Positions 52,291 to 59,856 of a stretch of 64,000 nucleotides of DNA are shown one piece after another. Origin of the DNA: Limimaricola cinnabarinus. GTDB lineage: Bacteria > Pseudomonadota > Alphaproteobacteria > Rhodobacterales > Rhodobacteraceae. The position numbers and the translations under genes are program-made. The number at the start of each line of letters is the position of its first letter. Positions within the stretch are counted from its first letter, which is position 1. A model generated the notes under the pieces. That model saw nothing but the letters and a program-made list of their open reading frames with translations. It did no database searches and was not told where the DNA came from. Location of the stretch: positions 62,001 through 126,000 of the forward strand of contig NZ_KZ304955.1 of assembly GCF_002723615.1 (NCBI RefSeq). Reading direction: 5' to 3'.

Positions 52291-53169
52291 ATGCAGGATT
52301 GGGAAGGGGTCGGGGAGTTCGCGGCCGTGGCCCGCACGCTGAGCTTCACCCAAGCCGCCGCCCGGCTCGGCATCTCGACCGCGCAGGTCAGCCGCCGGGT
52401 CAGCGCGCTGGAGGCCCGGCTGGGCGTGAAGCTCCTGCACCGGACGACGCGCAGCGTTTCCCTGACCGAGCAGGGAGAAATCTACCACGCCCATATCCGG
52501 CCCGTGCTCGACGGGCTGGCCGAGGCCGAGCGCGCGGTGACCCGGATCAACGCCGCGCCGGCCGGGCGATTGTCCCTCACCGCCCCCGTCACCTTCGGCG
52601 AAAGCACCATCGGCCCGTTGGTGAACGATTTCCTCACCCGGCACCCCGCGCTCGAGCTGACGCTGACGCTGACCAACCAGAAGATCGACCTGGTGGCGGA
52701 GGGCTACGACCTCGCGATCCGGCTCGGAACGCTTCAGGATTCGAGCCTCATCGCCACGCGCCTTGCGGCCCGGACGCTGCATGTCTGCGCCAGCCCTGCC
52801 TATCTCGCCTCCCGTGGAACGCCGCAGCAGCCCGGCGACCTGTCGCACCACAACTGCCTGCAAGGCACGCTGGACCATTGGCGGTTTCGGCAGAACGGAC
52901 GCCTGCGGCAGCTGCGGGTGCATGGCAGCCTGCGGTGCAACAGCGGCTGGAGCCTGCTCGACGCGGCCGTCAAAGGGGTGGGGCTGGTGCAGCTGCCCGA
53001 CTACTACCTGCGCACCGCTCTCGCCGAAGAGACGCTCGTGCCGGTTCTGGAAGAGTTCCAGCCGCCGGAAGAAGGTGTCTGGGCGGTGTATCCACCGAAC
53101 AGGCACCTCTCGTCCAAGGTCAGGCTGCTGCTGGATTTCCTGGCCGAGCGCCTCGGCCGATCCGGCTAG
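52291..53169 (+). CDS. LysR-family regulator, divergent from frmA
   Basis: 292 residues. The helix-turn-helix is FAAVARTLSFTQAAARLGIS, TAQVSRRVSALEARLGVKLL; LHRTTRSVSLTEQGE and the effector-domain segment LRQLRVHGSLRCNSGWSLLD mark the AaeR/PerR-like subgroup common beside class III alcohol dehydrogenase genes. The 141-base gap to frmA contains TTAATTCACC and GCGTTAATCGCC, possible binding sites. It probably controls frmA in response to formaldehyde or its glutathione adduct. Its stop codon abuts the degraded nag remnant on the other strand. Confidence 0.9.
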   Translation: MQDWEGVGEFAAVARTLSFTQAAARLGISTAQVSRRVSALEARLGVKLLHRTTRSVSLTEQGEIYHAHIRPVLDGLAEAERAVTRINAAPAGRLSLTAPVTFGESTIGPLVNDFLTRHPALELTLTLTNQKIDLVAEGYDLAIRLGTLQDSSLIATRLAARTLHVCASPAYLASRGTPQQPGDLSHHNCLQGTLDHWRFRQNGRLRQLRVHGSLRCNSGWSLLDAAVKGVGLVQLPDYYLRTALAEETLVPVLEEFQPPEEGVWAVYPPNRHLSSKVRLLLDFLAERLGRSG

Positions 53170-53357
53170 GGCCCCGGGCGGCCCGACGCCCGGCCCCCAT
53201 CGGGCAGCTGCCCATCGACGATGGTGCCACACGCCTCCAGATTTTGGGTCAGCAGGGTGACCGAAGCGCGCTGCCCCGGCGCGATGCGTCCCAGCCCGAG
53301 CGCCCCGCCGTCGAACAGCGCCTCGGGCAGCAGGATCGGGTCGGTTTCGTCAGCCAG
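53166..53357 (-). pseudogene. Collapsed N-acetylglucosamine-6-phosphate deacetylase (nagA) remnant
   Basis: A 63-residue reading frame on the minus strand begins at a CTG (53357) with a perfect AGGAGG six bases upstream. It reads ADETDPILLPEALFDGGALG and then LGRIAPGQRASVTLLTQNLE, ACGTIVDGQL. The beginning resembles a NagA N-terminus (a strand carrying LFDG), and the second part the C-terminal GRIAPG-A-L-L-D-L of NagA. About 300 residues of barrel between them are missing. Position after nanE-nanK, where nagA is expected, supports the reading. No metal ligands remain, so it cannot be active. The call rests on short similarities. Confidence 0.5.
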
Positions 53358-53451
53358 GCGTCACCTCCTGCCCGTCCGGGTGAACCGTCTGGTAATACTG
53401 CCGCAGCTCCAGATCGGCGGCGGAGGGATCGGGCAGGATCAGGATCTTCAT
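53350..53451 (-). pseudogene. Collapsed glucosamine-6-phosphate deaminase (nagB) remnant
   Basis: A 33-residue frame from the ATG at 53451 reads MKILILPDPSAADLELRQYY and ends QTVHPDGQEVTPG, overlapping the nagA-like remnant by eight bases. The first ten residues look like the first strand of a NagB-type deaminase and the rest like a C-terminal tail, with the catalytic core absent. A GAAGG site precedes it. Gene order nanK, nagB, nagA would be natural for sialate catabolism. Alternatively it is an unrelated small frame; the identification is tentative. Confidence 0.4.
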
Positions 53452-53535
53452 GGTACCCGACCTTCACGGTGCCGGCGGCCATCGGCGCGCCGGTCGGCCG
53501 GGACAGGGGGAAAGGACCGCGGGCTTGCGGGCGCC

Positions 53536-54384
53536 TCAGGCCCGGGCCAGCCCCGCGATCCCGATGATGCCGGCGGCGCCGCCCAGCTCGGCGGTTCGCA
53601 GCTCGGGGCGCAGCGCGGCCGGCAGCGGCGAGAGGGCCGCGCGGATCCGGTCGAGAAAGCCGGGGGCCAGGCCGACCCCGCCGCCGATCACGATGCGGGG
53701 CGGGTCGATCAGCATCTGCAGATCCGCGCAGAGCGCCGCGGCGCGGGCCGCGGCCGTCGACACGATCTCTTCGGCCCAGCCCTCCCCGGCCCGCGCCGCC
53801 GAGAAGACGCCGCGCGCGTCGGTGTCATGCCCGACCTCGCGCGCGGCGCGGGCGATCCAGCGGCCCGACATCCGGTCCTCCAGCGGTCCCTTCTCCGGGC
53901 TCAGCCCCCTCATCTGGCCCGCATGCCCGGCCAGACCGCCGCGCCCGGACAGAAGCCGCCCCCCCGTCACGATGCCGCCCCCGATGCCGGTGGAGATCGT
54001 CAGGTAGATCATGTCCTGCCCCGCCCCCGCGCCGTGCAGATGCTCTCCCCAGGCCGCCGCCTGCGCATCATTGGCCAGCGTCACCGGGCGGCGCAGCCGC
54101 GCCTCGGCCATGGCGGCGTAGGGGGTGTCGGCCGGGATCGCCAATGTGCCGGGATTGAGCGCGGACCACAGGCCGTCCGAGACGCGACCGGTCACCGCAA
54201 TGCCGACGCGGTCATAGCGCCCCTCCCAGCGTGCCGCGAGCCCTGCCGCGGCCTCGAGCCAGGCCTCGGGGCCCGCGTCGCGGTCGGTCGGCAGGGTGGC
54301 CTGGTCGAGCACATGGCCCTCCTCGACGAGAGCGCAAAGCAGCTTGGTGCCGCCCTGATCGATGGCGAGGACCGGGCCGCTCAT
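53536..54384 (-). CDS. nanK: N-acetylmannosamine kinase, ROK family
   Basis: 282 residues. The ATP motif VLAIDQGGTKLLCALV is at residues 5-20, with ANDAQAAAWGEHLHG, ISTGIGGGIVTGG and VIGGGVGLAPGFLDRI. The usual ROK zinc cluster after the GHAGH-like histidine is missing: GHAGQMRGLSPEKGPLEDRM contains no cysteine. It phosphorylates ManNAc released by NanA, giving the substrate of NanE, which overlaps it by four bases (54381-54384). The kinase assignment is from family plus operon; the absent zinc site is worth checking. Confidence 0.87.
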   Translation of the reverse strand: MSGPVLAIDQGGTKLLCALVEEGHVLDQATLPTDRDAGPEAWLEAAAGLAARWEGRYDRVGIAVTGRVSDGLWSALNPGTLAIPADTPYAAMAEARLRRPVTLANDAQAAAWGEHLHGAGAGQDMIYLTISTGIGGGIVTGGRLLSGRGGLAGHAGQMRGLSPEKGPLEDRMSGRWIARAAREVGHDTDARGVFSAARAGEGWAEEIVSTAAARAAALCADLQMLIDPPRIVIGGGVGLAPGFLDRIRAALSPLPAALRPELRTAELGGAAGIIGIAGLARA

Positions 54385-55055
54385 GGGTGCGTTCCCGCCC
54401 CGCCCACCGCCTCGGCGAACCAGCCGGTGACATGCTCGAGGCGGGTGATCGCGGAGCCCACGACGACGGCATGCGCCCCGGCGGCGATCGCCTGCGCCGC
54501 CTGTTCGGGGCGGTGATAGCGCCCCTCGGCGATGGCGGGCAGGCCGGTGGAGGCGAGCGCCGTCACAAGCTCAAGATCCGGCCCCTCGGGCGGCGTCCCG
54601 CCATCGGTATAGCCCGACATGGTGGAGCCGAGCAGCGCCGCCCCGGCAGCGGCGGCGGCGCGCCCGTCCTCGGGCGTGGCGCAATCGGCCATGGCGAGGC
54701 GCCCGGCGGCGCGCACCGCCTCGATCAGCGTGGCCACGGCTTCGGGCCGGTCACGCCGGGTCGCGTCGACGGCGATGATATCGGCCCCGGCATCCGCCAG
54801 ATCCGCGACATCCTGCGCGAAGGGCGTGATCCGCACCGCGCTGTCGACGAGGTCGCGCTTCACGAGGCCGATGATCGGCGCATCGGTCAGGGCGCGCACC
54901 GCGCGCAGGTTGGCGATCCCCTCGATCCGCAACCCCGCCGCGCCGCCGTCGAGCGCCGCCTTCGCCATCGCGGCGACGATCTCGGGGCGGTCCATCGCCC
55001 CGCCGGTCACCGGCTGGCAGGAGACGACGAGACGGCCGCGTAGTTGTTCGATCAT
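54381..55055 (-). CDS. nanE: N-acetylmannosamine-6-phosphate 2-epimerase
   Basis: 224 residues. NanE signatures are LVVSCQPVTGGAMDRPEIVA, GGAAGLRIEGIANLRAVR, GLVKRDLVDSAVRITPF (catalytic lysine region), DIIAVDATRRDRP and AIAEGRYHRPEQA. It converts ManNAc-6-phosphate to GlcNAc-6-phosphate in the cytoplasm. The ATG at 55055 follows CGGAG. It lies 44 bases after siaM and overlaps nanK. Its product needs NagA and NagB, which in this operon survive only as remnants, so functional copies must lie elsewhere. Confidence 0.93.
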   Translation of the reverse strand: MIEQLRGRLVVSCQPVTGGAMDRPEIVAAMAKAALDGGAAGLRIEGIANLRAVRALTDAPIIGLVKRDLVDSAVRITPFAQDVADLADAGADIIAVDATRRDRPEAVATLIEAVRAAGRLAMADCATPEDGRAAAAAGAALLGSTMSGYTDGGTPPEGPDLELVTALASTGLPAIAEGRYHRPEQAAQAIAAGAHAVVVGSAITRLEHVTGWFAEAVGGAGTHP

Positions 55056-55099
55056 GTATGAGGCTCCGATCTTGCTTTGAACAAAGGGCGTCGCACGGC

Positions 55100-56374
55100 C
55101 TATCGCATCAGGCCGGGCAGGCCGGTGGCGAGGATGGGAAAGACGCAGACCAGCAGCAGCACCACCACCGGCGGGATCAGCCAGGGCAGGATCGCGCGGG
55201 CCAGCCTGTGAAACGGGATCTCGCCCACCTGCGCCACCACGAACAGCGCCATGCCCATCGGCGGGGTCAGGATCGAGATCATCAGGTTGAGGATCACGAT
55301 GATCCCGAAATGCACCGGGTCGATCCCGAAGCCCATCGCGATCGGCACGAGGATCGGCACCACGATCAGCAGGATCACGAGGCTTTCGATGAAACAGCCC
55401 AGCAGGAAGATCATCAGGTTGACCGCGATCAGGAAGGAGATCGGCCCGCCCGCCAGGTCGAGGAACATCGAGGCGATCTGCTGGGGCGCCTGCTCGCGCG
55501 CCAGAACGAAGCCCAGAAGACCCACGCCTGCGACGATGGTGGCGATCGAGGCCGAGGTCAGCGTCGAGTCGTAGATCGCGTCCCATAGCCGGCGCAGCGT
55601 CAGCTCGCGGTAGAACAGAAGATCGATCGCGATGGCATAGAGCACCGTCACCGCCGCCGCCTCGGTGGGCGAGAACAGCCCCGAGAAGATGCCGCCGACG
55701 ATCACCGCGGGCGTCAGCAGCGCCGGCAGGCTCTTGACGAAGAGAAGCCCGACGGCGCGCGCCTCGGGCCGGGGATCGCGCGGATAGTCGCGCTTCTTGG
55801 CGGTGGCATAGACCATCACCATCAGCGCCAGGGCGCACAGCACGCCCGGCACCACGCCCCCCAGAAACAGCGCCCCGATCGAGGTATTGGAGATGACGCC
55901 GTAGAGCACCATGGTGATCGAGGGCGGCACCAGCGGGCCGATCATCGAGGACGAGGCCGTCACCGCGCCCGCGAATTCCTCGTCATATCCCGCCTCGCGC
56001 ATCGCCTCGATCTCCATCTTGCCCAGGCCCCCCGCATCGGCGAGCGCCGAGCCGGACATGCCGGAGAAGAACAGCGAGGCCAGCACGTTGACATGGCCCA
56101 GACCGCCGGTGATGTGCCCGACAAGGGCGCGGGCGAAGCCGAACAGGTGATGGGTGATGCCGGCGGAATTCAGGATCGCGGCGGCGAGGATGAAGAGCGG
56201 CACCGCGAGGATCGGAAAGCTGTTGAGCCCGTCGACCATGCGCTGCATCGCAAAGCTCAGCCCCATGCCGGTGTGATAGAAATAGCCCATGGAGACGATG
56301 ATCATCGCCACGCCGATCGGCACGCCGATCAGCACCATGAAGAGCCAGACGAGGCCGACGGAGGCGAGGATCAT
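55100..56374 (-). CDS. siaM: Sialic acid TRAP transporter large membrane subunit
   Basis: 424-residue DctM-family permease with about twelve membrane helices. Landmarks are FPILAVPLFILAAAILNSAG, ASLFFSGMSGSALADAGGLG, SSMIGPLVPPSITMVLYGVI and a C-terminal NLMISILTPPMGMALFVVAQ. The ATG at 56374 overlaps the siaQ stop (TGATG region at 56371-56374). It moves substrate with sodium after delivery by SiaP. Sialic acid is inferred from nanA, nanE, nanK and nanR around it. Confidence 0.92.
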   Translation of the reverse strand: MILASVGLVWLFMVLIGVPIGVAMIIVSMGYFYHTGMGLSFAMQRMVDGLNSFPILAVPLFILAAAILNSAGITHHLFGFARALVGHITGGLGHVNVLASLFFSGMSGSALADAGGLGKMEIEAMREAGYDEEFAGAVTASSSMIGPLVPPSITMVLYGVISNTSIGALFLGGVVPGVLCALALMVMVYATAKKRDYPRDPRPEARAVGLLFVKSLPALLTPAVIVGGIFSGLFSPTEAAAVTVLYAIAIDLLFYRELTLRRLWDAIYDSTLTSASIATIVAGVGLLGFVLAREQAPQQIASMFLDLAGGPISFLIAVNLMIFLLGCFIESLVILLIVVPILVPIAMGFGIDPVHFGIIVILNLMISILTPPMGMALFVVAQVGEIPFHRLARAILPWLIPPVVVLLLVCVFPILATGLPGLMR

Positions 56375-56865
56375 GCCGCGTCCTCCGGGCCGGGGCCGGC
56401 CGGGGCCTGCATGTCGGGCCCCGCCCTGAGCCGCGCGAGGATGCGCCGCGCCACCCGGTGCAGAACGAGCACCACCGCGACGAGGCCCGCGGCATAGAGC
56501 ACCGCGTCGGTGGCGGGCAGCGTCACCGCCTCGTTGTTCCAGGTGCGCTGCACCGTCTTCCACGAGATGAGGACGAGGTGGCACAGGATGCCGCCCCAGA
56601 GCAGGTCCACGGCGATGGCGAGCCAGTGCCGCGCCCGGGCGGGCAGCGCGTCGGCGAGAAAGCCCATGCGCAGCTGCGCGTCGTTGCGCTCGACCGCGGC
56701 GATGGCGATGAAGGCCATCCACACCCAGATCCAGCGCGCCGCCTCCTCGGTCCAGACCGGCCCCCGGAACATCGGCGTGCGGCCGAAGATCTGGATCATC
56801 AGCACGGCGAAGAGGAGGATGAAGAGCGCCGAGGCGAGGATGCCTTCGAAGCTGTATCTGCGCAT
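56371..56865 (-). CDS. siaQ: Sialic acid TRAP transporter small membrane subunit
   Basis: 164-residue DctQ-family protein with four membrane helices: segments near 8-28, 45-63, 84-105 and 128-148. The family pattern VWTEEAARWIWVWMAFIAIA is clear. The start at 56865 (MRRYSFEG) follows CGGAG; an upstream ATG at 56925 would add a polar tail without a good site. It forms the membrane complex with SiaM, whose gene it overlaps. A strong hairpin lies between siaP and siaQ. Confidence 0.9.
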   Translation of the reverse strand: MRRYSFEGILASALFILLFAVLMIQIFGRTPMFRGPVWTEEAARWIWVWMAFIAIAAVERNDAQLRMGFLADALPARARHWLAIAVDLLWGGILCHLVLISWKTVQRTWNNEAVTLPATDAVLYAAGLVAVVLVLHRVARRILARLRAGPDMQAPAGPGPEDAA

Positions 56866-56927
56866 GGGGCTCCGTTCCTTCGGCTTGGAGAAATGTGGCG
56901 GCGGCGCGCCTCGCCGCCGGATCACGA

Positions 56928-56961
56928 GCGGCGGGCGGAGGGGGAGGCCCCCGCCCGCCGC
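56928..56961 (-). repeat. G+C-rich stem-loop between siaP and siaQ
   Basis: GCGGCGGGCG (56928-56937) pairs with CGCCCGCCGC (56952-56961); inner GGGG and CCCC extend the stem to about 14 pairs. It lies 11 bases after the siaP stop. As for the other binding-protein genes here, it lacks a T-run and probably favours SiaP over the membrane subunits. Confidence 0.7.
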
Positions 56962-56972
56962 CCGTCAGCGGC

Positions 56973-57932
56973 TCATTCGCCGCGGACCTCGGCGATCGCG
57001 CCCTCGCCGAACTCGGCTTCGAGCTCGTCGTAATAGGGCTGCATCGCCTCGCGGAACGGCGCGAGATCGGGGCGGGTGATGGTCAGGCCGCGCTCCTCGA
57101 AGGTGGCGATGAGATCCTCCTCGGCCTTGACGGTCATCTCGTCCGAGACCTCGCCGCCCGCCTCGATCGCCTCGCGGACCCAACCCTGCTCCTCTTCGCT
57201 CAGGCTTTCCCAGGTGTCGTCCGACATCAGGATCGCGGCGCTGGCGACGAAGTGGTTGGTCATGGCGACGTGGTCCTGCACCTCGTAGAACTTCATCGCG
57301 TCGATGGTCGGCAGCGGGTTTTCCTGCGCGTCGACCTGGTTGGTCTGCAGCGCGAGATAGACCTCCTGGAAGGCCACGGGCGCCGGGGTGGCGCCGACAT
57401 TCTCGGCATAGGCGATGAGGAACGGCACGTTGGGGGTGCGCATGCGCAGGCCCTTCATGTCGTCGATGCTCTCGATCGGCTTGTTCGCCGTGGTCTGGCG
57501 GGTGCCGTAATACCACAGGTCGAGCATCTCGACGCCCTGCTCGCCGAACTTCGCGTCCATCTCCTGGCCCCAGGGGCCGTCCACGATCTCTTCGAGATGC
57601 GCGAAATCATCGACGACATAGGGCGCGCCGACGAGCTTCAGCTCGGGGATGACATAGCTCATGTCCGGGTAGCCGGTGACGACCATGTCCAGCTCGCCCG
57701 CCTGAAGCTGCGCCACCATGGCCTTGAAGTCGCCCAGCGTGCCGGAGGGGAACAGGTTCACGGTCAGCTCGCCGCCCGACAGCTCCTCGAGCTTTTCGCC
57801 GAAGGCCTGCGCGCCCTTGAAGACGTTGGACACCTCGTTGTCCTGCATCCCGAAGGTCAGTTCGCGCGCCTGCGCGCCCCCGGCGATCAGGGCCAGCATC
57901 GCGGTCGCGGCGAGCATATTGGTATGGATCAT
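56973..57932 (-). CDS. siaP: Sialic acid TRAP transporter periplasmic binding protein
   Basis: 319 residues. The signal peptide MIHTNMLAATAMLALIAGGAQA ends at AQA (residue 22), giving mature RELTFGMQDNEVSNVFKGAQ. The DctP carboxylate-binding arginine is in LRMRTPNVPFLIAYAENVGA, and ENPLPTIDAMKFYEVQDHVA follows. AAGGAGG precedes the ATG. It is the second gene of nanR-siaP-siaQ-siaM-nanE-nanK. DctP proteins bind many carboxylates; sialic acid is inferred from the enzymes encoded nearby. Confidence 0.9.
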   Translation of the reverse strand: MIHTNMLAATAMLALIAGGAQARELTFGMQDNEVSNVFKGAQAFGEKLEELSGGELTVNLFPSGTLGDFKAMVAQLQAGELDMVVTGYPDMSYVIPELKLVGAPYVVDDFAHLEEIVDGPWGQEMDAKFGEQGVEMLDLWYYGTRQTTANKPIESIDDMKGLRMRTPNVPFLIAYAENVGATPAPVAFQEVYLALQTNQVDAQENPLPTIDAMKFYEVQDHVAMTNHFVASAAILMSDDTWESLSEEEQGWVREAIEAGGEVSDEMTVKAEEDLIATFEERGLTITRPDLAPFREAMQPYYDELEAEFGEGAIAEVRGE

Positions 57933-57974
57933 GGTCGTTCTCCTCCTTGGTATGTCGTGGGCCGCCGGATGGCG

Positions 57975-58694
57975 TCAGTCGCCCTCCGGCGGCAGGTCCA
58001 TCCCGGTGCTGCGCGGGGCCTTGAGCCGGGCGCGGTAGGATCGGGCGAGATGGCGGTCCATCACGTCGGTGGCGGTCACCACGTCGCCCGCGAGCACCGC
58101 CTCGTAGATCGCGCGGTGTTCCTCATAGGCGATGCGGTCGTAGCGGGCCGGATCGTCGGTCGGGGCGCGGCGCGCGAGCATGCCGCTCACGAACATGTCG
58201 TGCAGCGCGAGGATCACCGGGTTGTCGATCACCGTGACCAGCGCCCGGTGAAAGGCGATGTCGGTGGCGGCGAAATCGGGCGTGCCGATCGCCTCGAAAT
58301 TGCGGTCGAGCGCCGAGCGGATGCGGGTGATGCGGATGTTGTCGGCATGCATCGCCGCCTGCCGCGCCGCGCCGCTTTCGATGAACTGGCGCATCTGTTC
58401 GAGATGCGCGCGGCTTTCGTCGTCGCCCAGCACGTCGCGCAGGTGGTCGCCCGCCGCCGTCAGGACCCCTTCGAGCGACGGCGTCGCCGCGCGCGGGCGG
58501 TGGCCGGTCTGGGCCTTGAGATAGCCGCGAAGCTGCATCTGCGCGAAGGCCTCGCGCACCGTCGGACGGGAGGCGCCGAAGCGCTCGCCCAGCTCGCGTT
58601 CGGTCGGAAGCGGGGCGTCGGGGGCGATCTGCCCGTCGCGGATCTCCGCGATCAGCGTCTCGGCGATGACGCCGGATGCGCGTTGCGTCGTCAT
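57975..58694 (-). CDS. nanR: NanR-like GntR/FadR-family regulator
   Basis: 239 residues. The N-terminal winged helix contains PLPTERELGERFGASRPTVR, EAFAQMQLRGYLKAQTG; the FadR-type C-terminal helical domain has metal-site features FVSGM, DIAFHRALV and YEEHRAIYEAV. It is the first gene of the sialate transport operon and divergent from nanA, the normal setting for NanR. It probably represses both until sialic acid binds. Candidate sites lie at 58737-58793. Confidence 0.9.
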   Translation of the reverse strand: MTTQRASGVIAETLIAEIRDGQIAPDAPLPTERELGERFGASRPTVREAFAQMQLRGYLKAQTGHRPRAATPSLEGVLTAAGDHLRDVLGDDESRAHLEQMRQFIESGAARQAAMHADNIRITRIRSALDRNFEAIGTPDFAATDIAFHRALVTVIDNPVILALHDMFVSGMLARRAPTDDPARYDRIAYEEHRAIYEAVLAGDVVTATDVMDRHLARSYRARLKAPRSTGMDLPPEGD

Positions 58695-58736
58695 GCCGGC
58701 CCCTCCCTCAGCACCGATCCTCGTCTCCTCGCAGTC

Positions 58737-58793
58737 TTGGTATTTTCAGGATGCAATATTGTCAAACCAAAATCTCCCATATAGGCAATACTG
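58737..58793. promoter_or_regulatory. nanR-nanA divergent control region
   Basis: A minus-strand promoter is suggested by TTGACA (58765-58760), a 17-base spacer and TACCAA (58742-58737). GCAATATTG (58753-58761) lies in that spacer and recurs as GCAATACTG at 58785-58793, 32 bp (three turns) away. These A+T-rich direct repeats in a G+C-rich setting are the best candidates for NanR binding. The nanA start is at 58859. Confidence 0.55.
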
Positions 58794-58858
58794 GATTACA
58801 GGCACCATCTCGGGTCCGATCCTCGGGCGGTGTCCATCACCAGAGGGGGAACGCCAAG

Positions 58859-59755
58859 GTGGCCAAGCGATTTTCGGGAATGTACGCGGCGCTGATGACC
58901 GGCATGGACGAGGCCGGGGAGTTCTCGCCCGACCGCCAGCGCAACATCGACGCCTATGTGCTGCGGCAGGGGCTGGCCGGTCTCTATGTCGGCGGCAGCA
59001 GCGGTGAATCGGGGCTCTTGGGCACCGATGAGCTGATGGCGCAGCAGGCCGTGGTGGCCGAAAGCGCCAGGGGCCACGACGCCCGGCTGATCGCCCATGT
59101 CGGCGTGCCGTCGCTGCGCGATTCCCTCGCGCTGGCGCGCCGGGCCGAGGCCCTGGGGTACCACGCGCTCTCGGCCCTGCCGCCGCATGCCTACCCCTTC
59201 TCCGACGAGGAGGTGCTCGCCTATTACCGCGAGCTGTCGGCCGCGACCGCGCTGCCGCTCATCGTCTACGAGGTGCCGATCCGCACCGGCCGCCCCTTCG
59301 GCCTCGACACGCTGGTCGAGCTTCTGGAGATGCCGGGCGTCGGCGGCATCAAGTTCACCTCGACCGACCTGTTCAAGTTCTCGATGCTGCGGCGGCGCTG
59401 CCCCGAGAGCCTGTTCTTCTTCGGCTTCGACGAGATCTACATCACCGGCGCCGCGCTCGGGGCCGATGGCGGGATCGGCACGACATACAACATCCTCGGC
59501 AGGCTCTACGCGGCACTCGACGCCGCGATGCGCGCGGGCGATCTGGCGCGCGCGCAGGAGCTTCAGGACCTGTCACAGCGCTTCGTCGAGGCGCTTCTGG
59601 AGATCGGCGTGCTGCCCGGCATGAAGGCCGCGTTCCGCGCGATCGGCGTCGAGTGCGGCCCGACCCGCGCGCCGCTCACCCCGAAGATCGCGGAGGCCGA
59701 GGCGCATATGAAGGCGCTGCTGGAGCAGGCCGAGTTCAAGCGCTGGCTCGCCTGA
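58859..59755 (+). CDS. nanA: N-acetylneuraminate lyase
   Basis: 298 residues from a GTG at 58859, nine bases after GAGGGGGA; an ATG at 58880 is an alternative. The DHDPS-fold motifs are YVGGSSGESGLLGTDELMAQ, the catalytic tyrosine in IVYEVPIRTGRPFG (near 137) and the Schiff-base lysine in GIKFTSTDLFKF (near 164). KFT after the glycine-isoleucine is characteristic of sialate lyases rather than dihydrodipicolinate synthase. It splits Neu5Ac into pyruvate and ManNAc, which NanK then phosphorylates. It is divergent from nanR. Confidence 0.92.
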   Translation: MAKRFSGMYAALMTGMDEAGEFSPDRQRNIDAYVLRQGLAGLYVGGSSGESGLLGTDELMAQQAVVAESARGHDARLIAHVGVPSLRDSLALARRAEALGYHALSALPPHAYPFSDEEVLAYYRELSAATALPLIVYEVPIRTGRPFGLDTLVELLEMPGVGGIKFTSTDLFKFSMLRRRCPESLFFFGFDEIYITGAALGADGGIGTTYNILGRLYAALDAAMRAGDLARAQELQDLSQRFVEALLEIGVLPGMKAAFRAIGVECGPTRAPLTPKIAEAEAHMKALLEQAEFKRWLA

Positions 59756-59856
59756 GACGGCTCTCGCCCGGCGGCTGAAGCGGCCCGGGCAAGGCGCCCC
59801 GGTGCCGCCGTCACGGATCGCCCCGCGCGGCCCATGCCAAAAGATCGCGCCGCGCT

